From assembly GCA_900544255.1 (NCBI GenBank), contig UQUM01000004.1, positions 40,144 to 104,143 of the forward strand: a DNA stretch of 64,000 nucleotides. The letters are read 5' to 3'. Below the pieces are notes generated by a model, which did no database searches, was not told where the DNA came from, and saw nothing but the letters and a program-made list of their open reading frames with translations. Source of the stretch: an uncultured Sutterella sp. (GTDB taxonomy: Bacteria; Pseudomonadota; Gammaproteobacteria; Burkholderiales; Burkholderiaceae_F). Positions 17,163 to 25,829 of the stretch are shown piece by piece; within the stretch, counting starts at the first letter, position 1, and every line of letters starts with the position of its first letter. The translations under genes and the position numbers were made by a program.

Positions 17163-17681
17163 ATGCGCCGTCTCTTTCTTACCGTTACGCTTCTTCTCAC
17201 CGGCTGCGCCGGCTTCAACCCCTTCGGGCCCGGCCCCGTTGATCCGGAGGACGCCACCGCCAAGCCCGACCTCGTCCTTACCGGAGCCGGCGTGCTGAAA
17301 TTCCAGTGTTCCGCCGACAAGGACGGCTACTGGTGGCGCTTTATTGCGCCGGAGGTCGTGCTCATGAACCCTGCCGGCCGCAAGATCGCCACGCAGGGCG
17401 CGGACTTCAACTTCACGGCGCCCGACAAATCCAAACTCTCGTCCAAAATCGTGAGTTCCGCCCCCGGCAAAACCGACGCCGACTTAAAAGACGTCCTCTT
17501 TAGGGTGACGCCTGCGGGAAAAATCAAAACCGGCACGCTCACGCCCTACCGCTGGGTCAAACGCGATGAGGCCAAAGGCGGCATTCCGACTGCCGTCTGC
17601 AACCGCAATTCCCTCGGCAACATGCTCGTCGTTCACTTCACGGCGCGCTATACCTTCTACAAGAGCAACCTGCCGAAATAA
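17163..17681 (+). CDS. DUF3455-type lipoprotein
   Basis: 172 residues. A short signal ends in the lipobox LLTGC (Cys15), so a lipid-anchored envelope protein is expected. The pattern LVLTGAGVLKFQCSADKDGYWWRF, then PEVVLMNPAGRKI, and a C-terminal AVCNRNSLGNMLVVHFTARYTFYK resembles DUF3455 proteins. Their function is unknown. It lies 54 nt after the MFS gene and may be cotranscribed with it. Confidence 0.75.
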   Translation: MRRLFLTVTLLLTGCAGFNPFGPGPVDPEDATAKPDLVLTGAGVLKFQCSADKDGYWWRFIAPEVVLMNPAGRKIATQGADFNFTAPDKSKLSSKIVSSAPGKTDADLKDVLFRVTPAGKIKTGTLTPYRWVKRDEAKGGIPTAVCNRNSLGNMLVVHFTARYTFYKSNLPK

Positions 17682-17847
17682 CCATTTTTCTCCCTCAGAA
17701 CGCCCGAAATTTTCCCGAAGAATCAGCCTATGGCAGGGTTTCCGCTCTTACATTCCTAAGAAATTTCAGGTAAAATAATAGATTCGCGCGGATTGTCTTC
17801 TCATTTCTGCGCTTTTGGTTTTTGAGGAATTTTAGGGGGATGAATTT

Positions 17848-18546
17848 ATGGTAGGGGCTACGGTTTTGGGCGTTTTCCTGCAGAGTCTGCCGCCGGATCG
17901 ACGCGTGGCGATGGCGCGGGTGGCCAGCCTGATTCGTCGAGCCGCCCGCGGCGTGCGTGAAAGCAAACGCCTCGGTTTGGTGTTCTATGAACTGAGCGGC
18001 AGTCCGCTCTTTGCTCTCGAATCGCGGGAGAAGTGCCTCACGCTCTACGTCGCCGAGAATTCTATTATCGAACCGTTTGTTCAGACGATCAAGGGGTTTG
18101 ATGCAGAACATAGTCTCATCAATTTCATGGATCTCAACCGGCTGCCGCTGCCCGACATCGAAAAGCTGGTGCGCGCGAGCGTCGTCGCCCGCCGCAACCG
18201 CGGTACGGTGCCGAGTGAAGCCGATCTTCTGAAGCTTTGGGGCGTGAAGGAAGAAAACGCCACGGTGGCACCTCCGATCGTGCGCATCTCCATGCGTACG
18301 CAGGAAGAAGAAGCCGCGGAAGCTGCGGAAAAAGCCGAAGCCGAACGCAAGGCCGCGGAATCCAAACGCATTCTGAAGCCCACCAAGCCCGAAAAGAGCC
18401 TGGTGCAGAAGAAGGCGGAAAGCAAGGCTGCGGCGCTTGCACAGCAGAAAGAAGCCGCCAAGAAAGCGAAGGCTGAAAAGTCGGCGTCAAAAACGACGAC
18501 CGTGCGCAAAACCACGGTTCGCAAAACGGTGACGAAGGCCGAATAA
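17848..18546 (+). CDS. DUF1801-like protein with a basic Lys/Ala tail
   Basis: 232 residues. The N-terminal 110 residues resemble DUF1801 (YdhG-like): FLQSLPPDRRVAMARVASLI, a GLVFYELSGSPLFALES segment, LTLYVAENSIIEPF, and a final helix LPLPDIEKLVRASVV. From about residue 150 the chain is Ala/Glu/Lys-rich, likely helical or disordered, and ends in Thr-Val-Arg-Lys repeats (TTTVRKTTVRKTVTKAE), a histone-H1-like composition. Ordinary family members lack such a tail. AGGGGGA lies 7 nt before the chosen ATG. Function unknown; nucleic-acid binding by the tail is inference. Confidence 0.7.
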   Translation: MVGATVLGVFLQSLPPDRRVAMARVASLIRRAARGVRESKRLGLVFYELSGSPLFALESREKCLTLYVAENSIIEPFVQTIKGFDAEHSLINFMDLNRLPLPDIEKLVRASVVARRNRGTVPSEADLLKLWGVKEENATVAPPIVRISMRTQEEEAAEAAEKAEAERKAAESKRILKPTKPEKSLVQKKAESKAAALAQQKEAAKKAKAEKSASKTTTVRKTTVRKTVTKAE

Positions 18547-18561
18547 CCTTCCCGTCGTTCA

Positions 18562-18596
18562 AGCAAAAAGCCCGCCGTTTGAGCGGGCTTTTTGCT
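18562..18596. terminator. Bidirectional terminator between DUF1801 and VOC genes
   Basis: Perfect 14-bp arms (AGCAAAAAGCCCGC and complement) with a 7-nt loop. The A and T tracts flank the GC core on both sides, so it can end both converging transcripts. Confidence 0.9.
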
Positions 18597-18613
18597 GTCC
18601 GGAAACCACCGAG

Positions 18614-19249
18614 CTACTCACGGAACCGTTCGTTCGCCAACTCCACAAGGTTCCCGTCGGGATCCCGCACGTAGATCGACGTCAGCTTATGAAACGCCCC
18701 CGTTCGTTCCACAGGCCCCAGTTCCACGGTAATACCCTTCCCCGCAAGAATGTCTTTTACTTCCGCCACAGGGCGACTCACAATGAGGCACAAATCCGCG
18801 GAACCCGGCGTCGGCGCCGCCGCCCGCGGCAAAATCGCTTCAGCGGAGGCGACGTGCAGATTCACTTTTCCCGTGGCATACACGAAGGCCGTGCGTCCGT
18901 TCCCGAACGTTTCTTCCGTCATGCCGAGCGCCCCCACGTAAAACGCGCGACTTTTTTCGACGTCTGCAACCGTGAGCACCCAATGGTCGCATTTCACCAC
19001 GGAAAACCCGGGGGCCTTACTTTTTTCTTCCCGATAGTCCGTCGTGAGGCTTTCCACAAGGCGCTTATATTCCGCTTTGAATTGACTCTCGGTGCACCCC
19101 ATTAAGATGGCGTCATCCAACGCATCCTGTAGGGCTTGGCGAATGTCGCGCCAATTTTCTTCCAGCACCTTCACTTTTTCCGTGCAGGAGACCGTCGTCC
19201 CGTCCGGCTTCTTCCACGCCTTGGGCGCGGGAATAGCTTTTGTCGTCAT
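18614..19249 (-). CDS. Glyoxalase-fold (VOC) protein with N-terminal helical domain
   Basis: 211 residues. Residues about 10-75 (WKKPDGTTVSCTEKVKVLEE to EYKRLVESL) form a small helical domain that also precedes VOC domains in other proteobacterial proteins. About 85-208 form a VOC domain: CDHWVLTVADVEKSRAFYVG, RTAFVYATGKVNLHV, and the terminal YVRDPDGNLVELAN with its metal-site Glu. A GAGGAAG ribosome site precedes the ATG by 8 nt. Substrate unknown; glyoxalase, dioxygenase and antibiotic-binding proteins share this fold. Confidence 0.82.
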   Translation of the reverse strand: MTTKAIPAPKAWKKPDGTTVSCTEKVKVLEENWRDIRQALQDALDDAILMGCTESQFKAEYKRLVESLTTDYREEKSKAPGFSVVKCDHWVLTVADVEKSRAFYVGALGMTEETFGNGRTAFVYATGKVNLHVASAEAILPRAAAPTPGSADLCLIVSRPVAEVKDILAGKGITVELGPVERTGAFHKLTSIYVRDPDGNLVELANERFRE

Positions 19250-19337
19250 TTATTTTTCTTCCTCACGGCGTGCGCATGTCCGGCGCCCGTCGGGCGTCAT
19301 TGTCGCACGTCCGTTCGCTGATGGACCGTTCTGGCAG

Positions 19338-19367
19338 CTCCCGACAACTAAAGTCGCGGGGTTCACC
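19338..19367 (-). repeat. IS200/IS605-like right-end hairpin
   Basis: On the minus strand the sequence just after the tnpB-like remnant reads GGTGAACCCCGCGACTTTAG and then GTTGTCGGG. It forms an 8-bp stem with one bulge and a TTTA loop. Similar CCCC-CGACTTTAGTCG-GGGG hairpins lie at the right end of IS200/IS605-family elements, where they serve as the TnpA recognition stem and the 3' end of the TnpB guide RNA. The identification is from memory of the pattern. Confidence 0.45.
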
Positions 19368-19368
19368 G

Positions 19369-19482
19369 TTACTTCAGAGCTTCTGCGATCATCTTATCTC
19401 CGCCCTTTCGAACGAAGCGTCTGCGTTTCGCCACGGACTTAGTTTCACCAGAACTTAACGGAGCTATTGCGCTAAGGGGAAT
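19369..19482 (-). pseudogene. C-terminal remnant of a TnpB-like transposon gene
   Basis: About 37 open codons end in TAA at 19369-19371 and encode SSGETKSVAKRRRFVRKGGD, then KMIAEALK. An upstream in-frame TGA closes the frame at 19483. The basic C-terminus followed at once by an IS605-type hairpin suggests the tail of a TnpB gene, the rest being lost. A second dyad (AAATAGC-GAT-GCTATTT inside GCCCG/CGGGC, 19494-19529) lies on the other side. The rest of the 348-nt gap between the VOC and Pat-like genes shows nothing else. Confidence 0.45.
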
Positions 19483-19597
19483 TCACTTCATCGGCCCGGT
19501 AAATAGCGATGCTATTTCAGCATACGGGCATACTTGCTGCCCCCCAGCACTTTCTTTATTAGACTTATCCAACTTTCATCATTTTTATGCTTCGTAC

Positions 19598-22159
19598 ATG
19601 TCCAACACTCATCGTCTCCTTTCCGCCGTCAACCCCCAGAGCGTCGCCGTCTTAGGCGCGAGCGACCGGGAAGGCAGCCGCGGCAGCTTCATTTGGCGCG
19701 GCGTCATGAACAGCCGCCGGGTTTTGGAAGCCTATCCCGTCAACCCCAAGTACAAATACATCGGCCTCACCCCCTGCTGGGCAAAGCTCGCGGATCTTCC
19801 GCAGCCGCCCGACTTAGCCGTCATCGCCACGTCAAGCCGCCGCGTTGAATCGCTTCTGAATGACTGCGCCAAAGCCGGCATCAAAAACGTGCTCGTCACC
19901 CCCGGGGAAGGCGAGTTCACCGAAAACCGCCTGTGGCGCGAGAAACTTGCCGACATCGCCCGCAAAAGCAAAATCCGCTTGGTGGGCGTCGATTCCACCG
20001 GGCTCATTCGTCCGAAATCCGGCCTCAACGTGAGTTACTGGCCGCGTCTGCCTCTGTCGGGACACATCGGCCTCATTGCGCAGACCACGACAACCGCCGC
20101 CGCGCTCTTGGACTACGCGGAAAAGTACCGTTTCGGCTTTTCGTCCGTCGTGTCGGTCGGCGCCGAAACCGACGTTGCGTTGGACGAAGTCATCGACTGC
20201 CTGGTGGAAGACGAAGACACTCAGGTCATCGCCGTCGACGTTCTGGCGCTGCGCCGCCCCCGAGCCTTCTTTTCCGCCGTTCGGGCCGCTTCCCGCATAA
20301 AACCCGTTCTGATTCTCTATGGCCCGGACGCCGAAGGCATTTCCGCCTTGACCGCGGCTCGCCTTAATGCCCCCGTCGCCGAACCCGACAATTTCCGCGC
20401 CGCCGTCAAAAAGGCCGGTGCCGTCGCCACGGATTCCCTCAGCGATTTCTGCGGCGCACTGCGCCTGTTGGCTGACGGGCGCCTCCCGCGCGGTCCCCGC
20501 GCGGCGGTCTTGGGCAACGGTGTCGGCGCCGCTGCCGCGGGTTCCGGTGCGCTCACGCAAACGGGGCTCGCTTTGGCTCATTTATCCGTCCCCGCTCACG
20601 AAGATCTGCAGAGGCTCTCCGGCTCCCCCGCTGCGGCCGTCGATCCGACGGATGCCGGCGCAGAGGCTCCGGCCGAGCGTCTTGCCGCCTGCGCCCGACG
20701 CGTGCTTGCTGAGACCGACGTCGATGCCCTCATCGTCGCGTTGGCTCCCACGGCCGCGGCGGCGAACCATTCATTACCCACAGCCTTGGCAGACGCCGCA
20801 GAAACGGCCGGCAAACCCGTCATTGCCGTGCGTCTCGGGGCACCGGACATCAATTTTGAAAACACGGCGGCCGATGCCGGACTTCCGATCGCGACGACGC
20901 CTGCGGCCGCGGCCCGAATGCTCGCGCTCGCGTGCCGGGCAGCGGAAAGCGTCTTTACTCAACCGACGCTCTCCGCGCCGGGTTCCGCCGCCGGTACCTG
21001 GGATACGGACGCTGCCAGGAGCGTGATTGAAGACGCCCAGCGAAGTTGCCGCTTCGTTCTCGCCGAAAACGATCTCGCACAGATTCTGCGCGCTTACGGC
21101 ATCCCTTTTGCCGCCGGCATTACGGCGGCGACTCCGGAAGAAGCCGTTACCGCCGCCGAACGCATCGGCATGCCGGTAGCGCTCAAAGTGTCCGCAGACG
21201 GCATTGCGCACAAAACCGATGCTCGGGGCGTATTGCTCAACGTCAAAGACGCGGCCGCCGTCCGAGCCGGGTTTGAGTCCCTGAGAGCATCCGTTGCGCA
21301 GTTCGCTCCGCACGCCCGATTCCGCGGCGTCTGGGTACAGACGATGACCGTGAGACCCGCCGGCCGGGAACTGACGCTCGCCGTCGAAACCGACCCCGTG
21401 TTGGGACCGGTCATTCGACTGGGGGTGGGCGGCATGGCGGCGAGCCTTTTCAAGGGCCACGTCACCCTCATTCCCCCGGTCACCGAGGCCGAAGCCCGCG
21501 AGGCTTTGAAAACCTTTGAAGCCCGCGCTTGGTTTGGCGCCTTCCGAGGCATGCCCGCGGCAAACATCGAGAGCCTCATCCGTACGCTTCTCAAACTTTC
21601 GGCCGTTGCGGAAACGCTCCCCGCCGTCACGCGCCTTGCGCTGACGCCCCTGGTGCTTGACGATGAAGGCGCCGTCACGCTCGATGCCGAAGGGACGGTA
21701 AACGCGGGCCCCGCCGCGGGCGACGACCGTACGAGCCACCTCACGTTTGCCGGCTCCCCGCGGCGGCTGCACCAGCCTGTGCGCCTCACGAACGGCTTCG
21801 TGATGATCCGCAGTATTCACTGCGACGATGCCGAAGTCGTCCGTACCTTCGCCAAAACGCTGCCCGAAGAGACTTGCCGCGCGTTCTTCGGCAAAGCGGC
21901 GGCCGAACTCACCGCCCGGGATTTGTCCGACATCACTTCGCCCGATTTTGACCGCGACGTCCTTTTTCTTGCGATCGACGACAGTCACGTCGCACCCGCC
22001 GTCCATGCTCTGGTGCATCTCACCCGCATCAACGCGCGCGAAACCCGATTTGCCGCCGTGTACGAACCCCGCTGGGAAGACGATGCATTAAAGAGCGCAC
22101 TTAACCACGCCGTGCGCACGGTGTGCGAACGCCTGGCGATGCCGATTCCTTTAAACTGA
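19598..22159 (+). CDS. Pat-like ADP-forming acyl-CoA synthetase with decayed motifs
   Basis: 853 residues. In order: a CoA-binding Rossmann domain (VAVLGASDREGSRG, about 15-28), two succinyl-CoA-synthetase-like flavodoxin domains (GHIGLIAQTTTTAAALL; AAVLGNGVGAAAAGS), an ATP-grasp domain (YGIPFAAGITAATPEEAV, GMPVALKVSADGIAHKTDAR) and a C-terminal GNAT-like stretch from about residue 735 (MIRSIHCDDAEVVRTFAKTL). This is the layout of the protein acetyltransferase Pat/YfiQ. The GNAT part ends early and reads RWEDDALKSAL where the acetyl-CoA loop Q-G-x-G should be. The SHTG-type phospho-His segment and the usual GG-x3-E of the ATP-grasp are also changed. It may be regulatory or inactive. Confidence 0.78.
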   Translation: MSNTHRLLSAVNPQSVAVLGASDREGSRGSFIWRGVMNSRRVLEAYPVNPKYKYIGLTPCWAKLADLPQPPDLAVIATSSRRVESLLNDCAKAGIKNVLVTPGEGEFTENRLWREKLADIARKSKIRLVGVDSTGLIRPKSGLNVSYWPRLPLSGHIGLIAQTTTTAAALLDYAEKYRFGFSSVVSVGAETDVALDEVIDCLVEDEDTQVIAVDVLALRRPRAFFSAVRAASRIKPVLILYGPDAEGISALTAARLNAPVAEPDNFRAAVKKAGAVATDSLSDFCGALRLLADGRLPRGPRAAVLGNGVGAAAAGSGALTQTGLALAHLSVPAHEDLQRLSGSPAAAVDPTDAGAEAPAERLAACARRVLAETDVDALIVALAPTAAAANHSLPTALADAAETAGKPVIAVRLGAPDINFENTAADAGLPIATTPAAAARMLALACRAAESVFTQPTLSAPGSAAGTWDTDAARSVIEDAQRSCRFVLAENDLAQILRAYGIPFAAGITAATPEEAVTAAERIGMPVALKVSADGIAHKTDARGVLLNVKDAAAVRAGFESLRASVAQFAPHARFRGVWVQTMTVRPAGRELTLAVETDPVLGPVIRLGVGGMAASLFKGHVTLIPPVTEAEAREALKTFEARAWFGAFRGMPAANIESLIRTLLKLSAVAETLPAVTRLALTPLVLDDEGAVTLDAEGTVNAGPAAGDDRTSHLTFAGSPRRLHQPVRLTNGFVMIRSIHCDDAEVVRTFAKTLPEETCRAFFGKAAAELTARDLSDITSPDFDRDVLFLAIDDSHVAPAVHALVHLTRINARETRFAAVYEPRWEDDALKSALNHAVRTVCERLAMPIPLN

Positions 22160-22192
22160 CGGCTTATTATCCCTTAACTGAGAAACGCTTTT

Positions 22193-22954
22193 ATGCCCAT
22201 TCTTCATCAGGTTCTGGACGACAACGTGCTGCGTCTGGAAATCTCACGCCCCGAAGCCCGCAATACCTTGAACGCCGCCATGTTGGACGAGTTGACGGCG
22301 CACATCGTGAAGGGTGACGCAGCAGACGACATTCATGCCGTTCTCATTCACGCGCAGCCCGGAATTTTCTGCGCGGGCGGCGACTTAAAAGAACAGTTGA
22401 CGCACTTGTCGGCTGATGCCGATACCCCGGCCGGACGCCTCATTGAAGCGCTTAAAAACTGCAGAAAACCCGTCGTCGCCTGTGTCGCCGGCCCCGCCGT
22501 CGGTTTCGGCGTGACGCTTCTTTACTACTGCGACCTCGTTTACGCTTCGTCTTCGAGCCTTTTTGCGCTCCCCTTCACGGCGCTCGGCTTGACGCCGCGC
22601 TTCGGCGTGAGCCTTTTGGCACTGCAGAACGCCGGATACCACAAGGCTGCCGAGAAGATTCTGTTGTCCGAACCCATCAGCGCCACGGAAGCCCTGCAGA
22701 TGGGGATCGTTTCCGCCGTCTGCGCCGACGAAGAAGTCTTCCCTCAGGCCGACGCCCGCGTGAAGCGCTTGGCGGCGATGCCCGCCTTTGCGGTGCAAAA
22801 CGCGAAGAAACTGCTGCGGAGTGCCTGGAGCCGCCGTTTGGCGGACATCACCGCCGAAGAACAGGCCGTCTTTGCCGAAGCCGCGGCAACACCCGCCGCT
22901 CAGGAAGCCTGCAGCGCCTTCCTCGAAGGCCGCATGCCCAACTTCAAGAAATAA
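22193..22954 (+). CDS. Enoyl-CoA hydratase/isomerase family protein
   Basis: 253 residues, full crotonase length. Oxyanion-hole segments are present (IFCAGGDLKE about 58-67, and GPAVGFGVTLLYYCDLVYA about 99-117). In the LPFTALGLTPRFG segment the usual catalytic Glu of P-E-x2-L-G is Thr, so it may act as an isomerase or on an unusual CoA ester rather than as a classic hydratase. It lies 33 nt after the Pat-like gene and 10 nt before galE, probably in one transcript. Confidence 0.85.
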   Translation: MPILHQVLDDNVLRLEISRPEARNTLNAAMLDELTAHIVKGDAADDIHAVLIHAQPGIFCAGGDLKEQLTHLSADADTPAGRLIEALKNCRKPVVACVAGPAVGFGVTLLYYCDLVYASSSSLFALPFTALGLTPRFGVSLLALQNAGYHKAAEKILLSEPISATEALQMGIVSAVCADEEVFPQADARVKRLAAMPAFAVQNAKKLLRSAWSRRLADITAEEQAVFAEAAATPAAQEACSAFLEGRMPNFKK

Positions 22955-22964
22955 GGAATCTGCC

Positions 22965-23990
22965 ATGCGTATTCTTTTAACGGGCGGCTCGGGCTTTATC
23001 GGTTCACACACCGCCGTAGAACTTTTGGAAGCGGGGCACGACGTCGTCCTCTATGACAACCTCTGCAATTCGTCGGCGGAAGCCGCGGCTGCCGTCGAGA
23101 CCATCACCGGGAAAAAAGCGCCCCTCGTCGTGGGCGACATCCGCGACAAGGCCTTGATGACGAAGGTGCTCCGAGAGGAAAAAATCGATGCCGTCATTCA
23201 CTTCGCGGGCCTCAAAGCCGTGGGCGAAAGCTGCGTGAAGCCGCTTGACTACTACGACAACAACATTTCGGGCACGGTGACGATGCTCGAAGCCATGAAG
23301 GAAACGGGCGTCAAACGCCTCGTGTTCTCGTCCTCTTCCACCGTCTACGGCACGCCGCAGAAACTGCCCCTCACGGAAGACCATCCGGTGGGGATCGGGA
23401 TCACCAATCCGTACGGCCGCACCAAGGTGATGATCGAAGACATTTTGGCCGATCTCTGCCGATCCGATTCCGATTGGTCGGTGATCTGCCTTCGGTACTT
23501 CAACCCGATCGGAGCACACGCGTCGGGGCTTATCGGCGAAAACCCGAACGGCATTCCGAATAACCTTCTCCCCTACGTCGCGCGCGTCGCCTCCGGGCGC
23601 CTCGCCGCCGTCCAGGTTTTCGGCAACGACTACGACACGCCCGACGGCACAGGAGTTCGCGACTACATTCACGTCGTCGATCTCGCCAAGGGTCACGTCT
23701 GCGCCGTGGAACGCGCCGCCGCGACGACGGGGTGGGATGCCGTCAACCTCGGCACCGGCACGGGCTACAGCGTTCTCGACGTGATTCATGCCTTTGAAAA
23801 GGCCTGCGGTCATGAGTTGGCCTACAAGATCTGTCCGCGCCGCGCGGGCGACATTGCCGCCAACTGGGCCGATCCTAAAAAAGCGAAGGAACTCTTAGGC
23901 TGGGAAGCGAAATTCGGCATCACGGAAATGTGCCGCGATGCCTGGAACTTCGAAAAGAAGCTCGCAGAGCGTCTTGCCGCCATCCGGTAG
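22965..23990 (+). CDS. galE: UDP-glucose 4-epimerase
   Basis: 341 residues from the ATG at 22965, after an AAGGAA site; a longer in-frame start lies inside the previous gene. NAD-binding GGSGFIGSH at the N-terminus, LVFSSSSTVYG with the catalytic Ser, NPYGRTK with the Tyr-x3-Lys pair, LRYFNPIGAH and VRDYIHVVDLAKGH are all as in GalE. It interconverts UDP-glucose and UDP-galactose for surface polysaccharide. A strong terminator follows. Confidence 0.94.
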   Translation: MRILLTGGSGFIGSHTAVELLEAGHDVVLYDNLCNSSAEAAAAVETITGKKAPLVVGDIRDKALMTKVLREEKIDAVIHFAGLKAVGESCVKPLDYYDNNISGTVTMLEAMKETGVKRLVFSSSSTVYGTPQKLPLTEDHPVGIGITNPYGRTKVMIEDILADLCRSDSDWSVICLRYFNPIGAHASGLIGENPNGIPNNLLPYVARVASGRLAAVQVFGNDYDTPDGTGVRDYIHVVDLAKGHVCAVERAAATTGWDAVNLGTGTGYSVLDVIHAFEKACGHELAYKICPRRAGDIAANWADPKKAKELLGWEAKFGITEMCRDAWNFEKKLAERLAAIR

Positions 23991-24010
23991 GGCTTCCCCT
24001 CCCCTCATGA

Positions 24011-24036
24011 AGCCCGCGCCCGCCGCGGGCTTTTTT
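24011..24036 (+). terminator. Intrinsic terminator of galE
   Basis: AGCCCGCG and CGCGGGCT arms around CCCGC, then a T-run, 20 nt after the galE stop. Confidence 0.92.
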
Positions 24037-24054
24037 GCGGGCTTTACGCGCCCA

Positions 24055-24090
24055 AAGAAAAACCGGCTTCAGGTCAACCCCGAAACCGGT
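24055..24090 (-). terminator. Intrinsic terminator of the alpha operon (after rplQ)
   Basis: On the minus strand, arms ACCGGTTTCGGG and CCTGAAGCCGGT (two G-U pairs) around GTTGA are followed by TTTTTC. It starts 28 nt past the rplQ stop. Confidence 0.88.
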
Positions 24091-24118
24091 CTTTTTATTT
24101 GCTTAAACGGCGAAGAGC

Positions 24119-24520
24119 TTATTCAGCCTTCTTTTCTTCCGTTTCCACCGCTTCCGTTTCCGTCACGCGTTCCGTGAGTTCAACGTAGGCCATGGGGGCG
24201 TTGTCGCCGACGCGGAAGCCCATCTTGAGGATGCGGGTGTAGCCGCCGTTGCGGTTCGCGAAGCGCGGGCCGAGCACGTCAAAAAGCTTCACCACCATTT
24301 CACGGTCACGGAGACGGTTGAAGGCGATGCGGCGGTTGGCGAGCGACGGGTTCTTCGCGAGCGTGATCATCGGTTCGACGACGCGGCGCAGTTCCTTCGC
24401 CTTCGGAAGCGTGGTCTTGATGGCTTCGTGACGAAGGAGGGAGTTGCACATGTTGCGCAGCATGGCGAGACGATGGGCGCTGGTGCGATTGAGCTTACGA
24501 TAACCGTTGCGATGACGCAT
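24119..24520 (-). CDS. rplQ: 50S ribosomal protein L17
   Basis: 133 residues. MRHRNGYRKLNRTSAHRLAM is the conserved L17 N-terminus, followed by LLRHEAIKTTLPKAKELRRV. It binds 23S rRNA near the exit tunnel. The last gene of the alpha operon, it lies 158 nt from rpoA with a strong hairpin between them. The last 15 residues (ETEAVETEEKKAE) are an acidic tail that core L17 lacks. Confidence 0.97.
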   Translation of the reverse strand: MRHRNGYRKLNRTSAHRLAMLRNMCNSLLRHEAIKTTLPKAKELRRVVEPMITLAKNPSLANRRIAFNRLRDREMVVKLFDVLGPRFANRNGGYTRILKMGFRVGDNAPMAYVELTERVTETEAVETEEKKAE

Positions 24521-24620
24521 TTTTAAAGTTCCTATAAAAGTCTTTCGACCGCAGGCGGAATTGCCCGGGTCCCCGAATTCTTCTATCCGGCTAAGGTGCC
24601 GGCGGTCGGGTAAGGTTCAA

Positions 24621-24663
24621 GAAAAGTCCCGAAGTCTACTCCTTTTCGGGAGACTTCGGGACT
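24621..24663 (-). terminator. Strong hairpin between rpoA and rplQ
   Basis: A 13-bp exact stem (AGTCCCGAAGTCT and complement) with an internal CTCC/GGAG extension is followed on the minus strand by TTTTC. It could end part of the transcription reading out of rpoA, or be a processing site. Confidence 0.6.
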
Positions 24664-24678
24664 GAAAACACTCAAAAA

Positions 24679-25674
24679 TTAGTGTTCGAGGTTGACGGGC
24701 GGCCAGTTTTCAAGGCGCATGCCGAGCGTGAGACCGTGAGCGGCGAGCACTTCCTTGATTTCGTTCAAGGACTTGCGGCCCAAGTTCGGGGTCTTCAAGA
24801 GTTCGTTTTCGGTGCGCTGGATGAGGTCGCCGATGTAGTAAATGTTCTCGGCCTTAAGGCAGTTCGCAGAGCGAACCGTGAGTTCGAGATCATCCACCGG
24901 ACGCATGAGGATCGGATCCAAAGGCGGCGTCTTATCTTCTTCCACCGCCTTCTGGGGTTCGGCATCCGTGCGGATGGCACCGAAGACGGAGAGCTGATCC
25001 TGAAGAATATAGACAGCTTCCTTCAGAGCGTCTTCCGGCGAAATCACGCCGTTCGTTTCGATCGTCATCTCGAGCTTGTCGAGGTCGGTACGCTGAGCCA
25101 CGCGGGCAGCGGACACGGCGTAGGCGACGCGGCGCACCGGGGAGAAGGACGCATCCATGATGATGCGGCCCAACTGGTGCTTGCTGTAGTCGTCGCGGAA
25201 AGCGCGCATGTCGCCCGGCTGATAGCCGCGGCCGGCTTCCACGTGCACCTGCATGTCGAGCTTACCGCCCGAGAGGTTGCAGATCACGTGATCGGGATTC
25301 AGAACCTGCACGTCGTGCGGCAGTTCAAAGTCACCGGCGGTGACGACGCCGTTGCCGGACTTCTGCAGCCGCAGATTCACGTCCTGACGACCGCCTTCCA
25401 ACTTGAAGACCACGCCTTTGAGGTTAAGAAGGATGTCCACGACGTCTTCGATGACGCCGTCGATCTGGGAGTATTCGTGCACAACACCCACGATGCTCGC
25501 TTCCGTGGGGGCATAACCCACCATGGAGCTCAGGAGGATGCGGCGAAGCGCGTTTCCGAGCGTGTGGCCGTAGCCGCGTTCGAACGGTTCGAGCGTGATG
25601 ACCGCGAGATTGGGGTTCTTCTCGTCAACCACGGCTTCGACGGTGGTCGGCTTCAGAAGCGTTGTATTTGCCAT
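24679..25674 (-). CDS. rpoA: RNA polymerase alpha subunit
   Basis: 331 residues. N-terminal assembly domain with the LEPFERGYGHTLGNALRRIL motif (about 26-45) and a C-terminal DNA-binding domain (about 250-331; VRSANCLKAENIYYIGDLIQ, LGRKSLNEIKEVL). It assembles RNA polymerase and contacts UP elements and activators. It sits between rpsD and rplQ as in other proteobacteria, with an unusually long 219-nt gap to rpsD. Confidence 0.98.
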   Translation of the reverse strand: MANTTLLKPTTVEAVVDEKNPNLAVITLEPFERGYGHTLGNALRRILLSSMVGYAPTEASIVGVVHEYSQIDGVIEDVVDILLNLKGVVFKLEGGRQDVNLRLQKSGNGVVTAGDFELPHDVQVLNPDHVICNLSGGKLDMQVHVEAGRGYQPGDMRAFRDDYSKHQLGRIIMDASFSPVRRVAYAVSAARVAQRTDLDKLEMTIETNGVISPEDALKEAVYILQDQLSVFGAIRTDAEPQKAVEEDKTPPLDPILMRPVDDLELTVRSANCLKAENIYYIGDLIQRTENELLKTPNLGRKSLNEIKEVLAAHGLTLGMRLENWPPVNLEH

Positions 25675-25829
25675 GAGCTTTTGTCCTATTCAATACCCTC
25701 GGCTCGTTACACCGATAAGGCTGAGTTTTTAACAAAAAAAGCTGAAAATTTTCGAGGATTTCTGATACGACTAAGCGTCCGGCACCTCGAAGGAAACCGA
25801 ACGCTTTCCGCAGGTCGGACACCTGCGAA

